Origin: Montifringilla adamsi
Lineage: Eukaryota > Chordata > Aves > Passeriformes > Passeridae
Assembly (NCBI GenBank): GCA_017590115.1
Contig: JAGGNK010013670.1
Coordinates: 372,001-436,000, forward strand
Direction: 5' to 3'
Length of the DNA stretch: 64,000 nt
Position numbers and translations under genes: made by a program. Shown piece after piece: positions 11,230-22,660 of the stretch (the stretch's first letter is position 1; every line of letters begins with the position of its first letter). The notes under the pieces are model-generated. The model was given only the letters and a program-made list of their open reading frames with translations. It ran no database searches and had not been told where the DNA came from.

Positions 11230-14200
11230 GCCTGCACACCTTCCTTCCGTATGAGCTAAACCTCGGTACCTCCCGGACACACCGTCCTGGAAACAACCCC
11301 CTTCTGAAAAGGGCTGGGCCCCGCCTGCAGCACGCCCGGGACAAGTGGCAGAGCGTGGTGCGGGCGGGCAGGGAGAGGATGGTTGATATGATCCTTGTCG
11401 ACAGGAGTTGGCAGCATAACGCTACAGCCAAGCGGGCACCGCCATCGCCGAGCACACACAGCAGGCAGGCATGTAGTGTACTCTGTCTCTCCCTGCCTCC
11501 TCCCTGCCATGCTGTGTCTTTGATGAAGATCACATCATACATCAGGCTGCAGAGTGTTAGTGATGCTCAGGGGAAAACCACTGGGCCACCCTGGGGGACA
11601 TCTGTCTGCTTTGTGCTTCCACTGCCCTGCTCCCCAGCCCCACTCAATGCTTGACCCACTGCAGAGCAAGGTTTGCCGATCCCAAACCCAAGAGGGATTG
11701 ATGATCCCAAACCCCTGAGCAGCTGGGACAGGTCCTGCCTCCCCACATCGTTGTGCATGGTAATAGCTCTCAGTCCCACTGCTAGTGCCTCCCTGCTGCA
11801 GCACGGAGGTGGCATTTGACAGCTCACACGTGCTGCTCCCTTTGTGGTGGTGGAGCCACCAGGAGAACCTGCCTGGGGCCACCTTCTCCAGAAGAGGTCC
11901 CATGGGGGGTCTTCAGTGTCCCTGTCAGACACCACTTTGTAGGCACCTCCTTTAAGCAGCTTCTCCAGCCCATGCAGATGAGCAGATGTGTCACCTCTTG
12001 AACCCAACGCCATCAGCTCTGTGTCGCTGCCTGAGCCCAGGCAGCACAGGCAAGGCACCATCGAGACAGTAAATTCACTGCTGACTGCCACGGGTGTAAG
12101 ACCCACTTGGATGGGTCCTGCGTGTAGGGAGTTTTATCACTGGGTCTGGCAGAGTCTCTCTTACATCTGGGTGTGGCTACAAGTCACTTCTCACAGCATG
12201 CAGGACTCTGCCATCCCACCTGAATCCCATATCTCCGAGCCCATTCCTAAGGGGTGTTTATGTATGGTGGAGGGAAGCCCCAAGCTTTTAATGAGCAGAA
12301 AATGCAGCCAACAGACCAAAGAGAAGATTCCAGAAAACTGATCCCACTTTCCTGTGTGTTCTGGTACTCATGTACCTTCAAACCACCAGCTTATGTGGCT
12401 CCTTCTGCTGCAGGAACAGGTCAGGGTAGATCTCACCATCTCTCACTGCTCAGATCCCCTCAGTTCCTGCCCATGGCTGTTCCCCCTGGCAAGGTACCAG
12501 GCAGGCTCCACAGGCGCTGAACCAGTGTGGAAGAACGCCCAGGCACTGCTGAGCTCCCCAGTGAGACAGAATAAGCAGGTTTCATTAGGAGGAGTGGGAG
12601 GAGAAATGCACCCCGATAAGATCTCGTGTGGCTGTCAGCCTTCTCAGAACCACTTGCTTTGTGCTTCCACTGCCCTGTGCTGCTCACAGGCCCTGCTTCA
12701 CTCATCTGGGACATGCTGCCACTACTGTCCCCTGAGCATCTTTCCCCTTGTCCCACTCATCTGTGCCAGACCCACCTGGCTCCACGGCACTGCTGGGGCC
12801 TACTGCCCTGGAGAAAGAGGGGCCAGGGATCCCCAGGCTCAAGGCAGGATCACCCACAGCCTTCAGTGGAAGCCCCAGTCAGGTGAGGTGAAGGATGGGG
12901 TGTCCTAACCCTAACCCTAACCCTAACCCCACACCATTCCTGGGGAGAGGATATCTCCTGGAGGTCCTGAGCTTGGGAAGCTGGAGATGATTCACATCTT
13001 GGCCAGCCTACAGCTGGATACATCCTTAAAGTCTTACTAAGTCTACATAAAAAGGTTAGAGGAAAAATTTATCTGGGCTATTGAAGACTCAGTGGACCAT
13101 GAGGTCCTGAGCTCTGAGTCATGAAGTTCTCATGAGGGCTATGGGGATGGGGTGCTCCAGGTCCCCTTGGTCCTCCAAGTCACCCAGGGATCTGTTGTAG
13201 GGCTGTGCTCCCTGCAGAGGAGACCTAGAAAGATCCTTGAAAATCTCCAGGACAGGGGAAACCACAGGCTCAGGGAAAGGAGGTGATGACATAGAGAAAA
13301 TTAAGAGCAACAGTGACACTGGAGAGCTCAAGATCAACAGCTCAAACGTGGAGAGACAACAAAGCATCCCAGGAGAGCCCTCCAGCAGCTCCCACTGCTC
13401 TCCAAAGTTCTCCAGGGAGCCGGGTCCGTGCCTGGTCGTGCAGGGACAGGGATTCAGTGCATGGTGCTCCCTGTGCTCTCCCTCAGGGAGCAGCAAGGAC
13501 AGGGCTGCTCCACAGTGAGCAGCAAATGGGAACCCAAGTGTGATCCAGAGCACACAGTGTCCTCAAACCCCAGGGGACTGTCCCAAAGCTTCTGAGCAGG
13601 ACAGTGGTAACGGGGTCCCTGGACAGCCCCAGACAAGATCAGATGAACCAGGACAGGGACCCCAGCCAGGATCAGGAGGAGACAGAGCTGGGGCTACAGA
13701 TAAGGCTCCAGCAAAGGTGCATCCAGACAGGTGCAGGGCCAGACACAAACTGGTTGGTCTAGGCTCCAGCCAGCACATGTGCCTGGAGACAAGATCCTTA
13801 CAGTGATGATCCAGGGCCTGCTGAGGGGATCAGACCCAACAGAGCTTTACTTACAAAAGCCCAGCCAAGGCCTGAAGTACCAGGGCTGAGCCTCACTGAT
13901 GCTCCTGGCCCAGCACCTGCAGGTCCTACATGCAATTAAGTCCAGCTAGTGCCTGATGAGTCCGGCTGAGCTCCTCCCCTGGTTTTGGGGATTCCAGCAG
14001 GGAATGGAGTGGGCAGTGTGAGCTCTGCCGTGGTTTTGACTGGGAAAGAAGCACAAGAATGATCATGAGGGGCCAAGGCAGCCCTGAGGGAGGTCCCCAG
14101 GGTGTGGGGACAGTGACGTGTGTCAGCACTCAGGGGCACCTCCAGGCTGTGGTGATTGGCAGGTGCCAACCCATTCCCACCCCCTTTCTAGAAGTTCCTT

Positions 14201-16400
14201 GGGAATGGCTCCAGCACAAGATCCCTCCTGTCTCTGTTCATGAGCCACGCTGGTGACTGCAGGGATGTGCAGTGACACAAGTGGGCACCTGCTCTGCCAG
14301 CAGAGCCCTCCAGCTCCCATTCCCACTTCCTGAGCCTGAGGTCTGATGTGTCCTGGAGCAGCTCCAAGGAGGAGATGCACAGGGCCACATTGTCCCTGAT
14401 CCTGCCAACCCCAGCAGCACATGGACACTGGCAGGGAATGGCTCCATACTCTGGAGCAGCACTGGGATGGAACCCCTGTTAAAAATAACCTAGAAAAGGA
14501 ATGTTCTGGGCTGGCCCTGCCGGAGGTCACAGTGAGCCCCAGCCCTGGCGGCTGCAGACAGTGCGGTGTGGCATGGCAACACCAGTTCAGGCACTGGGGC
14601 TGTGCAGGAGAGCCTGGAGAGAGCCTGGCTGGGCTCTGTCAGTCCCTACAGCCCTTCCAGAGCCATCCTGAGAGTTCTGGGATGGACACCCGCAGCCCCC
14701 ACTGCCCACAGAGGGGTCTCATCCCAAACCCTGCCCTGCTCAGGGTATTTCTGGCTCAGCCTGTGTGGCACCAGCCAGGGAACAGATGAACACAGCAAGG
14801 TCCTGTGGAGACTAGGAGCTCACCCCAAGAGGGACAGGACACATTTCCTTGCAGTAACCTGCTAAAATGTCTTCAGGATGGAGGGAGGGCTTGAAAAAAT
14901 GGAGGGTTTTAATTAAAAAAAAAAAAAAAAAACAGGAAAAAAGTAGCAGTTTCTGTTTTGCTGCTCTCAGCAAGAACTGCCTTTCCAACTGTCTCTCCCA
15001 GCAGTGACCACAGAGTAGTATCTGTACCCACAATAGACCTTGGGCATGAAAATTGGATATTTATCCTTCCTAGTAGTTGAATGCACATTATTAGGAGGAA
15101 AATTTTCAAAGCTTTTGCATGTTAAAAATTTGAATTTGCTTTTCCCTCCCAGTGCTCACAAACTGGAAGCTGCTCAGGGCAGTCCGCAGTGGCTGCTTGA
15201 GGTTTTTTTTAGCCCTTTTTCGTTTTTACTGTTTAAAAACTTGGCTCCTTGTGACCATGACGACAGTTTTGATTTGATTTTTTTTCCCTTCCACATCCCC
15301 TTTGAACAGCCACAAAGCCAGGGAACATGGGAAGCTAGGACAGCAAGAAGTAAAACAGTCATATCTGGACAGCTCAGTGAAAGAAAAATACCACAAACTC
15401 AGTAAACCCCCCCAAATGATCCCGAGACCAGCATAAGAAGTTTTACAAAATGTAAAAACTTTCCACTGACATTTGGGTTTAAAAAAAAAAAAAAAATTAT
15501 TTTTAATATTTTTTCCTACTATTTTTAGATGCTCTCTTCCACAGGCAGAAGGACATTGGGAGTCAAAGACAAAGGGATGGTGCCTGAAGGGGTTTTGGGA
15601 GCTGACATTTGGGAACAAGGACCAAACCTCCTCTGTGGAAGCTGGTTTGGTTTTAGACCCCCAGGAAACACAGGCCAGGGGCGTGTGGATGGAGGGAGAC
15701 TGGGATTGTAGGAGGGTTTTTTGGCTTCACGTGGCCTTGTGACCATGGCCGGGGCTGCCATGGGACACAGCAGCTTTGCTGGTGGCCCTCGAGGGACTGA
15801 AGGGGACAGTCCTGTGCCAATGGGCTGAGATTTGCCGGCCACCACCCCCAGCTGTGGTGTCCCCCAGGCTCCCCAAAGCTCCAAATCCGGAATGACCCCA
15901 CTGCACGTGGCCCTGGGCATGGTGAAGAGCTTTTCCCCAGTTCTCAGGAATTGCGTAAAAAAATCCACAAGTCAATACCAAAAGAGTTTTATTTAGCAGT
16001 ACCTCACACTGCTGAACCCAGCAACCACCAGGAACCCCACTTTGCCTCCCATGTTCCTTGTGGCTGCCACTGCCCAGCTCTTCCCAGGGCTTCACCACAT
16101 GGAAAATGAAGATGGGGGAAAAATTGTGCATGGGAGGCTTTGCTGCCCACTGGCCTCACAGTGCGAGGCTCACGCCAACGGGATGCGTCCCTTCAGCGGC
16201 ACTCACAGGACACTGCGTTGGCCCCCCGCCCACGTGGCCATCCCAGGTGCCAGGGAGACACGTGGGGACAAGCAGAGCATCCCCAGGAGGGCGGTGGAGC
16301 TCTGGATGGGTGCTGTGAGCCAGGCAGGGCCCGTCTGCACTCTTGGCCCACAGCGGTTCCTGATGGGCTCGTGGGTCTGGTGCTGCTCCGCGGTCTCTTC
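11230..16400. other. Non-coding stretch between CpG island and pre-miR-142
   Basis: No recognisable coding exon on either strand. Contains a telomere-like repeat (12.9 kb) and A tracts at 14,915-14,932 and 15,481-15,496. In mammals, transcripts from the miR-142 locus extend here, but no exon can be defined from this sequence alone. Confidence 0.5.
12904..12930. repeat. Short interstitial telomeric repeat
   Basis: Four uninterrupted copies of CCTAAC, equivalent to the vertebrate telomere hexamer (TTAGGG on the minus strand), flanked by unrelated unique sequence. Confidence 0.9.
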
Positions 16401-16422
16401 TCCGTAGCCCACAGTACACTCA

Positions 16423-16445
16423 TCCATAAAGTAGGAAACACTACA
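16423..16445 (-). ncRNA. MIR142: Mature miR-142-3p
   Basis: The 23-base 3' arm; seed GTAGTGT at positions 2-8. It pairs with the 5p arm across the stem with the loop at 16,446-16,461. Confidence 0.93.
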
Positions 16446-16461
16446 CCCTGCAGTGCTGTTT

Positions 16462-16482
16462 AGTAGTGCTTTCTACTTTATG
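16462..16482 (-). ncRNA. MIR142: Mature miR-142-5p
   Basis: The 21-base 5' arm of the hairpin, identical to the human mature 5p sequence as recalled. Isomirs with shifted 5' ends are known for this arm, so the ends are approximate. Confidence 0.9.
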
Positions 16483-16739
16483 GGTGACTGCACTGTCTCT
16501 CAGTCGCTGTCGGCGGCCGCTCTCCTCCGGCGTGGAGCTCCTTCCCCCACGTGGGGCCACCGCCACACCCCGCGCGGCCCCGCCGTGGGGCACGTCCGGC
16601 CTCGGTGTGGCCACAGATGTGAATGGCAGGTCTGGTCTTGCCCCAGGACAGAGAGCCTATGGCAGTGTCACCTCCTGGGATCCATGCCAAGCATGGGGGA
16701 CATCCTTATCCTGGGGGGAGATCCTGCCTTGCTCTCCCT

Positions 16740-17480
16740 TATCCCCCCAAAACCCCCATCCTGAGCACAGGGAACATCCTCACCTTTTACCCGCGGGGGA
16801 GACGCTACCTCATACCCCACAGTCCCACCTTGAGCCCTGTCCTGGGCACAGGGAATGCCCTCACTTTTTCCCCAAGGCAAGGAGGCCACTTAATACCTCA
16901 TCCTGGTCATAGGTGACAGTTTTGACTCATTCCCAAAGGAAGGACCCCACATCAGACCCAGTCTTGGTCACAGAGACCCCAAATGCCCTGTCCCTGCTTT
17001 TAATGCCTGGTCCACACTGCAAACCCCATCCCCCCCTCTCAAACCTCATCCTAGGCACAGAGGGTGCATTTGCTTTGACCCCATGGGGACACCTCTGCTT
17101 CCCATCGCATTCCCAACGGACCCCCTTGCCTTGTCCCCATAGGGGAGGTTCCACCTTGAGCTCCATTGCTGCCCTTCAGACCCCACCCCAGTCCCAGAGG
17201 ACCCCCATGTCTGGACCCCAAGTGTAAGATCTCACCTCAAATTCCATCCTTGTCTCTCAAATCCCATCTGCGTCACAGAGGGACCACCATGCCAAGTCCC
17301 CAGGAGGGGACCCCACCTAAGTGGCATCCTGGACACAGAGGGCTCCTTTGCCTTATCCCCGTGGTGGCAAGCCCACGGCAAACGCCATCTGCGTGACGGG
17401 GACCCCCTGCACTGCCTCGTCCCCATGGCGGAGATCCTATGGTAATGGGTCCCTCTTGAAATGTCCTCATGGGGACCCTC
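16740..17480. repeat. Decayed GC-rich tandem array, units about 60-85 bp
   Basis: A phrase like 'atcctgggcacagaggga' followed by 'cccttgccttgtccccatgg' and 'ggggaccccacct' recurs through the block (clear copies near 16,763, 16,846, 16,968, 17,052, 17,271, 17,331 and 17,390). Copies are unequal in length and diverged. It lies just upstream of pre-miR-142 in the direction of transcription. Confidence 0.65.
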
Positions 17481-19580
17481 CTTGTTCTTCCATCCTTTAC
17501 TGAAGTCCCCTCTGCCCCATCCCTGTCCGGAGGTCACAGAAGCTCCCTGTCCTGGCACTCCGCTTGGACCCTCCCTCGCCCCTCTGCCAGACACATGGAG
17601 AACCTTCGGATGCCCCCACAGCCCTTTGGGGTTATCCGCAGGTCCCCACGATTGAGACCACCCAGCCCCAAGAGCCTCACCTGCCACACCAGTCTCCGTG
17701 TCCACCCGGTCTCGTCCTGGCTGCCGCCAAAAACCCCCTGGGTGCCACTTCTGCTTTGGGCACTTCCTGCCTCTGCCCGCCTGCCAGCACGGCACCTCCT
17801 CCCCTGCCACCCCACTGTGCCCCCCTTACCTGTCATCGGCCCCTGGCACCCACTGCCCCCTCACGGTGGCACCACGGCTGCCGTGCCCCGGACACCCCGT
17901 GCCGCTCCCCCAGCGGGCGCCTCGCCGGTCCCCGTTACCAGCTCGGCTGCGGGCGGCTCTCGCCGGGCGCCGATGGCCCACGCTGGGTGTGGTGACCCAC
18001 GCAGGTGCCAGTGGCCCACAGCGGGCCTGGAGGTGAGTGCCAGGCGCTGGTGGCCCGAGCTGGGTGCCGCTGCCAGCGTCGCGGGGCGCTGCAGGGGGTG
18101 CTGGCTGGGGAGCAATGGGCCCCTGTGGGGCGCGGGGCTGCTTTTAACCCCATCCTGCCCACGTGGCCCCACCACAGGAAGAGCCGTCGCTGCGGAGCAG
18201 ATAACGGTGCCGGTCCCACCCAGCGCCGCCCCGCAGCCCAACCGCAGCCGGCCCAGCACCGGGCCAGGAAGCACCAGCCGGTTATGCTCTCGTGGGCTTT
18301 GCTGCTGACAGCGACAAACATGTTTGTACAAAAAAAAAAAAAAAAAAAAAAAAAAAAGAAAGAAAGAAAAAAGAGGTGTTTGCACAAGGTGACAGTAACT
18401 GAATCCACCTCCCACAGCTGCTCAACTGCACTGTGGCCCCTCGCCCCATCCTAGTGGTGGGATCTGCATGGGGGCAGTTCCTGCCCATGGAGGGTCCAGC
18501 CGTCTGTGGCAGGGGCTGGCAGACTCAGGGGCTGCCTGCTCACTGGGGTGAAGCAGTGGGGACACAGGTGCCAGCGAGTCACAGTCCCTAAACCTTGCTT
18601 TAGGAAACACATGGCGCAAGCAGCTTCCTGGAGCCTCTCACCCCCTCAGGGCTTGGCAGCACCAAACTTCCCCTGGCCCCGGGCAGCTGTAGCGACCAAC
18701 AGGGATGTGAGGCCCCGGGAAGAAAACCAAAAGCTGCGTTTGGAAGTTGGCACATCCAGGTCACGATGGCCCTGGTGATGATACTGGGATGGTGCTGGGA
18801 CACAGAGTAGGTGGATTTTGCACGGTTAGCACCACCCCATCCCAGTGTCAGGGTAAGCCCACCACTAAACTAGATCAAAACCTACAAACTAAATCCCCAA
18901 AAGTGACCATAAATGGGGCCATGTCTGTCCCTGCACTGGTTTTCATGTGCCTCTGCAAAGGCTTCTTTTTAGGCCAATGCAATTCACTTTCAACATTGAT
19001 AATCTGGACAGAAATGTATAAAAAAACCTGTACTGGTGAGGTTTCCAAGATGCAGGGGAAGAGCAAAGCCAAAAATAACCAAGCAGCAGCACAGGTAGAA
19101 GTGATTTGACTTGAGCTGCATGTGTGCTGATGGCAGCAGGTAAAGGAGGCTTTAGGAGAGAGGGAATTGGTTGGGAAACCCTTTCCAAACCAAGGCTGGT
19201 GGGAGTTTCAGTGAAAAAAAACCAATCAGAACCCTGTGCCTTGGGCCACTAAGGGCTGTCCTGTCTCCCACCCTTCCCTGGCCCTGTGCCCATCTCCATC
19301 CCTTGTAGTCATGGGGCTGGGGACACTGTGCTCCCTGTGCTGGAGAGAAATTCAGCAAGGAATGTAAGTGCTGTTGGTGATGTCTTCCAGGGCCCTTGTG
19401 GCAGCTCTGAGCCCAGGAGCATCATGCTGCCTTGCCAGGGACCTGTGGTAGGCAGCCATTCATCCATGGCAGAGGCCACCGTGTGCAGGCTGGGTCCATG
19501 GGGTGGCCTCCTGATGCCAGGTGACTTCAGGTGCCTCCCAGACTGGCCCTCCTGGGGACCTGAAACATGTAAATACAATT
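17481..19580. other. Non-coding, partly GC-rich upstream flank of miR-142
   Basis: GC-rich with scattered CpG up to about 18.28 kb, then a 28-base A run (18,330-18,357) followed by short GAAA repeats. No coding exon recognised. The miR-142 primary transcript should start to the right of the hairpin, so its promoter may lie here or in the 20.9-22.3 kb CpG blocks; this is inference. Confidence 0.4.
18330..18374. repeat. A28 homopolymer with GAAA tail
   Basis: Twenty-eight A residues followed by repeated GAAA. Preceding sequence shows no gene similarity, so it is not clearly a retrocopy tail. Confidence 0.85.
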
Positions 19581-19589
19581 TTTGATGTG

Positions 19590-19760
19590 AACCACAGAAT
19601 ATCCTCATTTGGAAGGGATCCACAAAGATCATCAAATCCCGCTCCTTGCCCTGCACAGGACACCAAAACAATACCACCCTGTGCCTGAGAGCAGATTGTT
19701 GCCAACTCAGAGACCATCCTGGAGACATCTCCCAGTGCCATCAGCCACCTCAGTGCCATG
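19590..19760 (-). mobile_element. CR1-type fragment, minus orientation
   Basis: 'accacagaatatcctcattt' then 'ggaagggatccacaaagatc' is the reverse complement of a CR1 3' end, followed by the matching internal part 'ccctgtgcctgagagc'. Confidence 0.75.
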
Positions 19761-20929
19761 GGACACTCCCCAGCAGTGGTGGGTGCCATCACAAAGGGTG
19801 AAAACTGCACAGGGTACAGGCAACCACACTCTTACAGCAGAGAAAGGAGCCTTTTGGGGGGCAACCAGAGAGAGATTTGGCCCCAAAGGTGCTGCTGAGG
19901 GACTTTCCCCCTGTGGCCCAGGGTCAAGGCCATGCTTCTGGCTGATGACAAACTGGTCCCTGGTAAATCCTGCAGGCTGGGAGGAGGGCACAGGGTGAGA
20001 ATTTGGGCCCAGTGAAGAAACCAGAGTTTGAGGCTGACCACGAGGCAAAGCAGGATGAAAATATTTCTGAACAGAGGCGGCGGGGGGAGACTGCACCCAA
20101 GGACAAATTGTCAGGGGAGAGTGAAGCACGTGGCCAGAGCTGGGGATGTGCAGGATGACAGCAGGGAGGAAGCTGTGCCTTCCCAAAATGGGGTCCCTAG
20201 CAAGCAGAGCCCGGCCCAGCACCTGCCTGTGCTGCTGAGGGGCCATGCAGCGGGGCCACAGGCGCTTTCCCAGCAGAGAAGTGGGGGGAGGCAGCGCTTC
20301 CTCTTTCCCCAGCCCAGCACAGATGGGGGATATGACATTTTGGGTCCTGGGCTGGTTTCCTTCTGCCTGCTCGGGTCTCAGAAAGGAAGAAATCAGCAGA
20401 TCTGGTTCCTTGGGCTCTGACGAGGTCGCTGAAAGTCTCCAGCTGATGATGAACCTACCACATTCCCCAGCCATTGGTTAATTTTACTGGCTGGCAAACA
20501 AGGCTGTGGGAATTCCTACTCCAGCCCTTGGCTCTGCATCATTTGGTCCTGTTCCACTCATGTCCCTCTGAAGGAGCCCCAGGAGCTTTTTGGGGATGGG
20601 GGAAGCTGAAAGAGCTGCATTTCCTCTCCTGGGAACCTAATGAGAATATCTGATCCCCAGCTTTCCCAAGGCCCCTCTCCACACTCTGCCCACCTGCTCA
20701 GCGTCTCCCAGGAGCTTGCTGATGGACTCCGGGGTGCAGCTCTCTGAGACAAACCATGACCCCCAAGGCACCACTCCCCCACTTTTGCCTTCCCCTGCCC
20801 TCGTCTAGGGCACCCGGATGCAGGTCAGACAGTGCCACGCACCCCAAAATTTCCTGTGCATGGAGCACCGCGGGTGCCTCGTTGCCACCCTGCAGCACCG
20901 AGGTCCCCTGTGCCGCAGGGCTGTTCCTT

Positions 20930-21200
20930 TTCCAGTAACTCCGGCAGTATCGGGGAGCGCAGGGCAGCAGGAGCCCGAGGCCTGGGCAGCGGCGCCGCCG
21001 GGCCCAGCGCTCGGCAGGGGGAAGGGCCCTTGTCGGGCTGCGCAGCCGAGGCGCTGCGAAAGCGCTGATATTTCTTATCGGCCTTGCAGCAACTTCCCCT
21101 CCTTGCCTGCGGTTGCGGCGCTCGCTGCCGGCAGGGGAAGTGCTGCCCTCAGCCCCAGGGCTGGGAGACGAGCTCCTGCCGGCGCCTCAGCCTGGCCTGT
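20930..21200. promoter_or_regulatory. Small CpG-rich block
   Basis: Dense CpG with 'gcagcggcgccgccgggccc' and a GATA-like 'ttcttatcggcc' near 21,070. No exon recognised. Could be a promoter or enhancer for the miR-142 transcript to its left; not demonstrable here. Confidence 0.4.
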
Positions 21201-21829
21201 GAACCCTGCTCGGTGGTGAGGGCACCCGCCACGCTCATGTGATTCCCATCCATCCAGCACCCCAGGGCTCCAACCAGCAGCCCATGGCTTCCATCCAACT
21301 GGCACCTTGTGAAGGAAGAGAGAGAGAAGGAGGAACAGGATGGTCTCGCCCAAACCCTCCCTGAGCCGCCTCCACTGCCCTGGGGCCAGCGGGAAAGTGG
21401 CCAGGTGAGCCACTGGCTGCACAGCCAAGCTGCAGCATCTCCTGACCAGGCCCCAAAGGAGCCGCAGTGTCTCAGCCAGGCCACTGTTCACACTGAAGCC
21501 TAATGACACCACATCCCGCTGAGAACCCAGGACAGGGGCACGGGGTGGGGGGCACGGATCCCTCTGCTTGACAGTGCAAAGAGTGACCTCCTAAAAGACC
21601 CCCGAACAGAGGGCTCTGAGCCCTCTCTCTTCAGGAGAGCAAATGCTAGGGACATCTGCAGCACCAAAAAAGCAGGAGTGCCAAGCACTGCCCCGAGAGC
21701 TTTTTGGATGGGAAGAGCATTGTCTGCCACCATCATGGCAAACCTTCAAGGAAGAACTGCAGCACCCACGGCACAGCCAAAAGGCCATCCCTGCACCCAA
21801 AAGACGGGCTGTGGAACCGGCGTGGGCCG

Positions 21830-22260
21830 AGCCCCACTTCCCCACCGGGCACGGGATGAGGCCCTGAGCGGGATGTTCGGGCAGCTCCCGGAGTGCTCCC
21901 GGCCCCACGGCCCTGCCCGCTCCCCGCCGCTGTCCCGGAGGCCGGGCGGCAGCGAGGCCGTTAAAAGTGACTCAACCAGAAACTGCCGGGGCACGGAGGC
22001 GGCGGGCGGGAGGCAAATGAGAGCGCGAAGGGAAACCTCAAAAAGGCGAAGTGACGCGGCGGGCGGGGGACACGGCGCTGGATTTGCCCAAATATGGAGA
22101 AAATCGCGGCCCGGCCGCGCCAATGGCGGGCGCGGGGCGGTTGGGCCGGGCCCGGCTCCGTCACTGCCGCCGCACCTGCTGCCGCCCGGAGGGGGAAGGG
22201 ACCCCTGGGCCGGGGGCTGCAGGGGCCCCCACAGCATCCGCTGCTGCAGATGGGCGACTC
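21830..22260. promoter_or_regulatory. CpG island with CArG box
   Basis: CpG-dense block with a perfect SRF CArG box CCAAATATGG at 22,088-22,097, a 'gccaatggcgggcgcggggc' CCAAT/GC-box cluster just to its right, and an AP-1-like 'gtgactcaacc' near 21,968. It looks like a bona fide promoter, but I recognise no coding exon on either side, so it may drive a non-coding RNA such as the miR-142 host transcript. Confidence 0.55.
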
Positions 22261-22619
22261 CTGGTTCCCCCTCTTCCTGGGATGGAGGATGTTGTGGGAC
22301 AGAGCCCAGCAGGGATACCGGGAAGGAGATGAGAACCACGAGGCTGGGCTGTGCATTTCCCGGGGCAGGATGGGCTCAGGAGATGCAGGGCTGAGCTCTG
22401 TGGTGACAAACCCTGCTGTTCCTTGACGTTGACCTTCCAAGGCAAGGGGCAGGAATAGCTGAGTGTCTCTGAGAGCGAGAGACATGGAGGAGGGGGGACA
22501 GGCACTTAGGGCTGCCAGGAAGCATCTCCCTGAAGCTGGCATTGGTGGCACCTTTCCAGGCCAGCCATGCAGTGCCAAAGCCCCCACCTGGCCAAGGGGA
22601 TGGATCCTGCAGCCACTGG

Positions 22620-22660
22620 AATGTGTTGCCACAGGAATGTGTTGCCACAGGAATGTGTAC
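22620..22660. repeat. 16-bp tandem repeat, 2.5 copies
   Basis: Unit aatgtgttgccacagg occurs twice exactly and a third time in part. Confidence 0.85.

Larger units (their letters stand above)
16410..16497 (-). ncRNA. MIR142: pre-miR-142 hairpin
   Basis: Read on the minus strand this is the miR-142 precursor, 88 bases. The miR-142-5p arm is at 16,462-16,482 (CATAAAGTAGAAAGCACTAC plus T) and the miR-142-3p arm at 16,423-16,445 (TGTAGTGTTTCCTACTTTAT plus GGA). Both match the mature human sequences as I know them, and the outer stem GACAGTGCAGTCAC pairs with the ACTGTG side. The loop differs from human by one extra A (CTACTAAACAGC) and a G-to-C change after CACTG. miR-142 is an abundant haematopoietic microRNA. 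Its place between the 10-kb CpG island and SUPT4H1, same strand as SUPT4H1, agrees with mammalian synteny. Confidence 0.98.

Noticed and set aside
13000..14900. Several 100-185 codon frames on both strands
   Set aside because: Overlap each other in many frames, lack domains and continuity; composition alone explains them.
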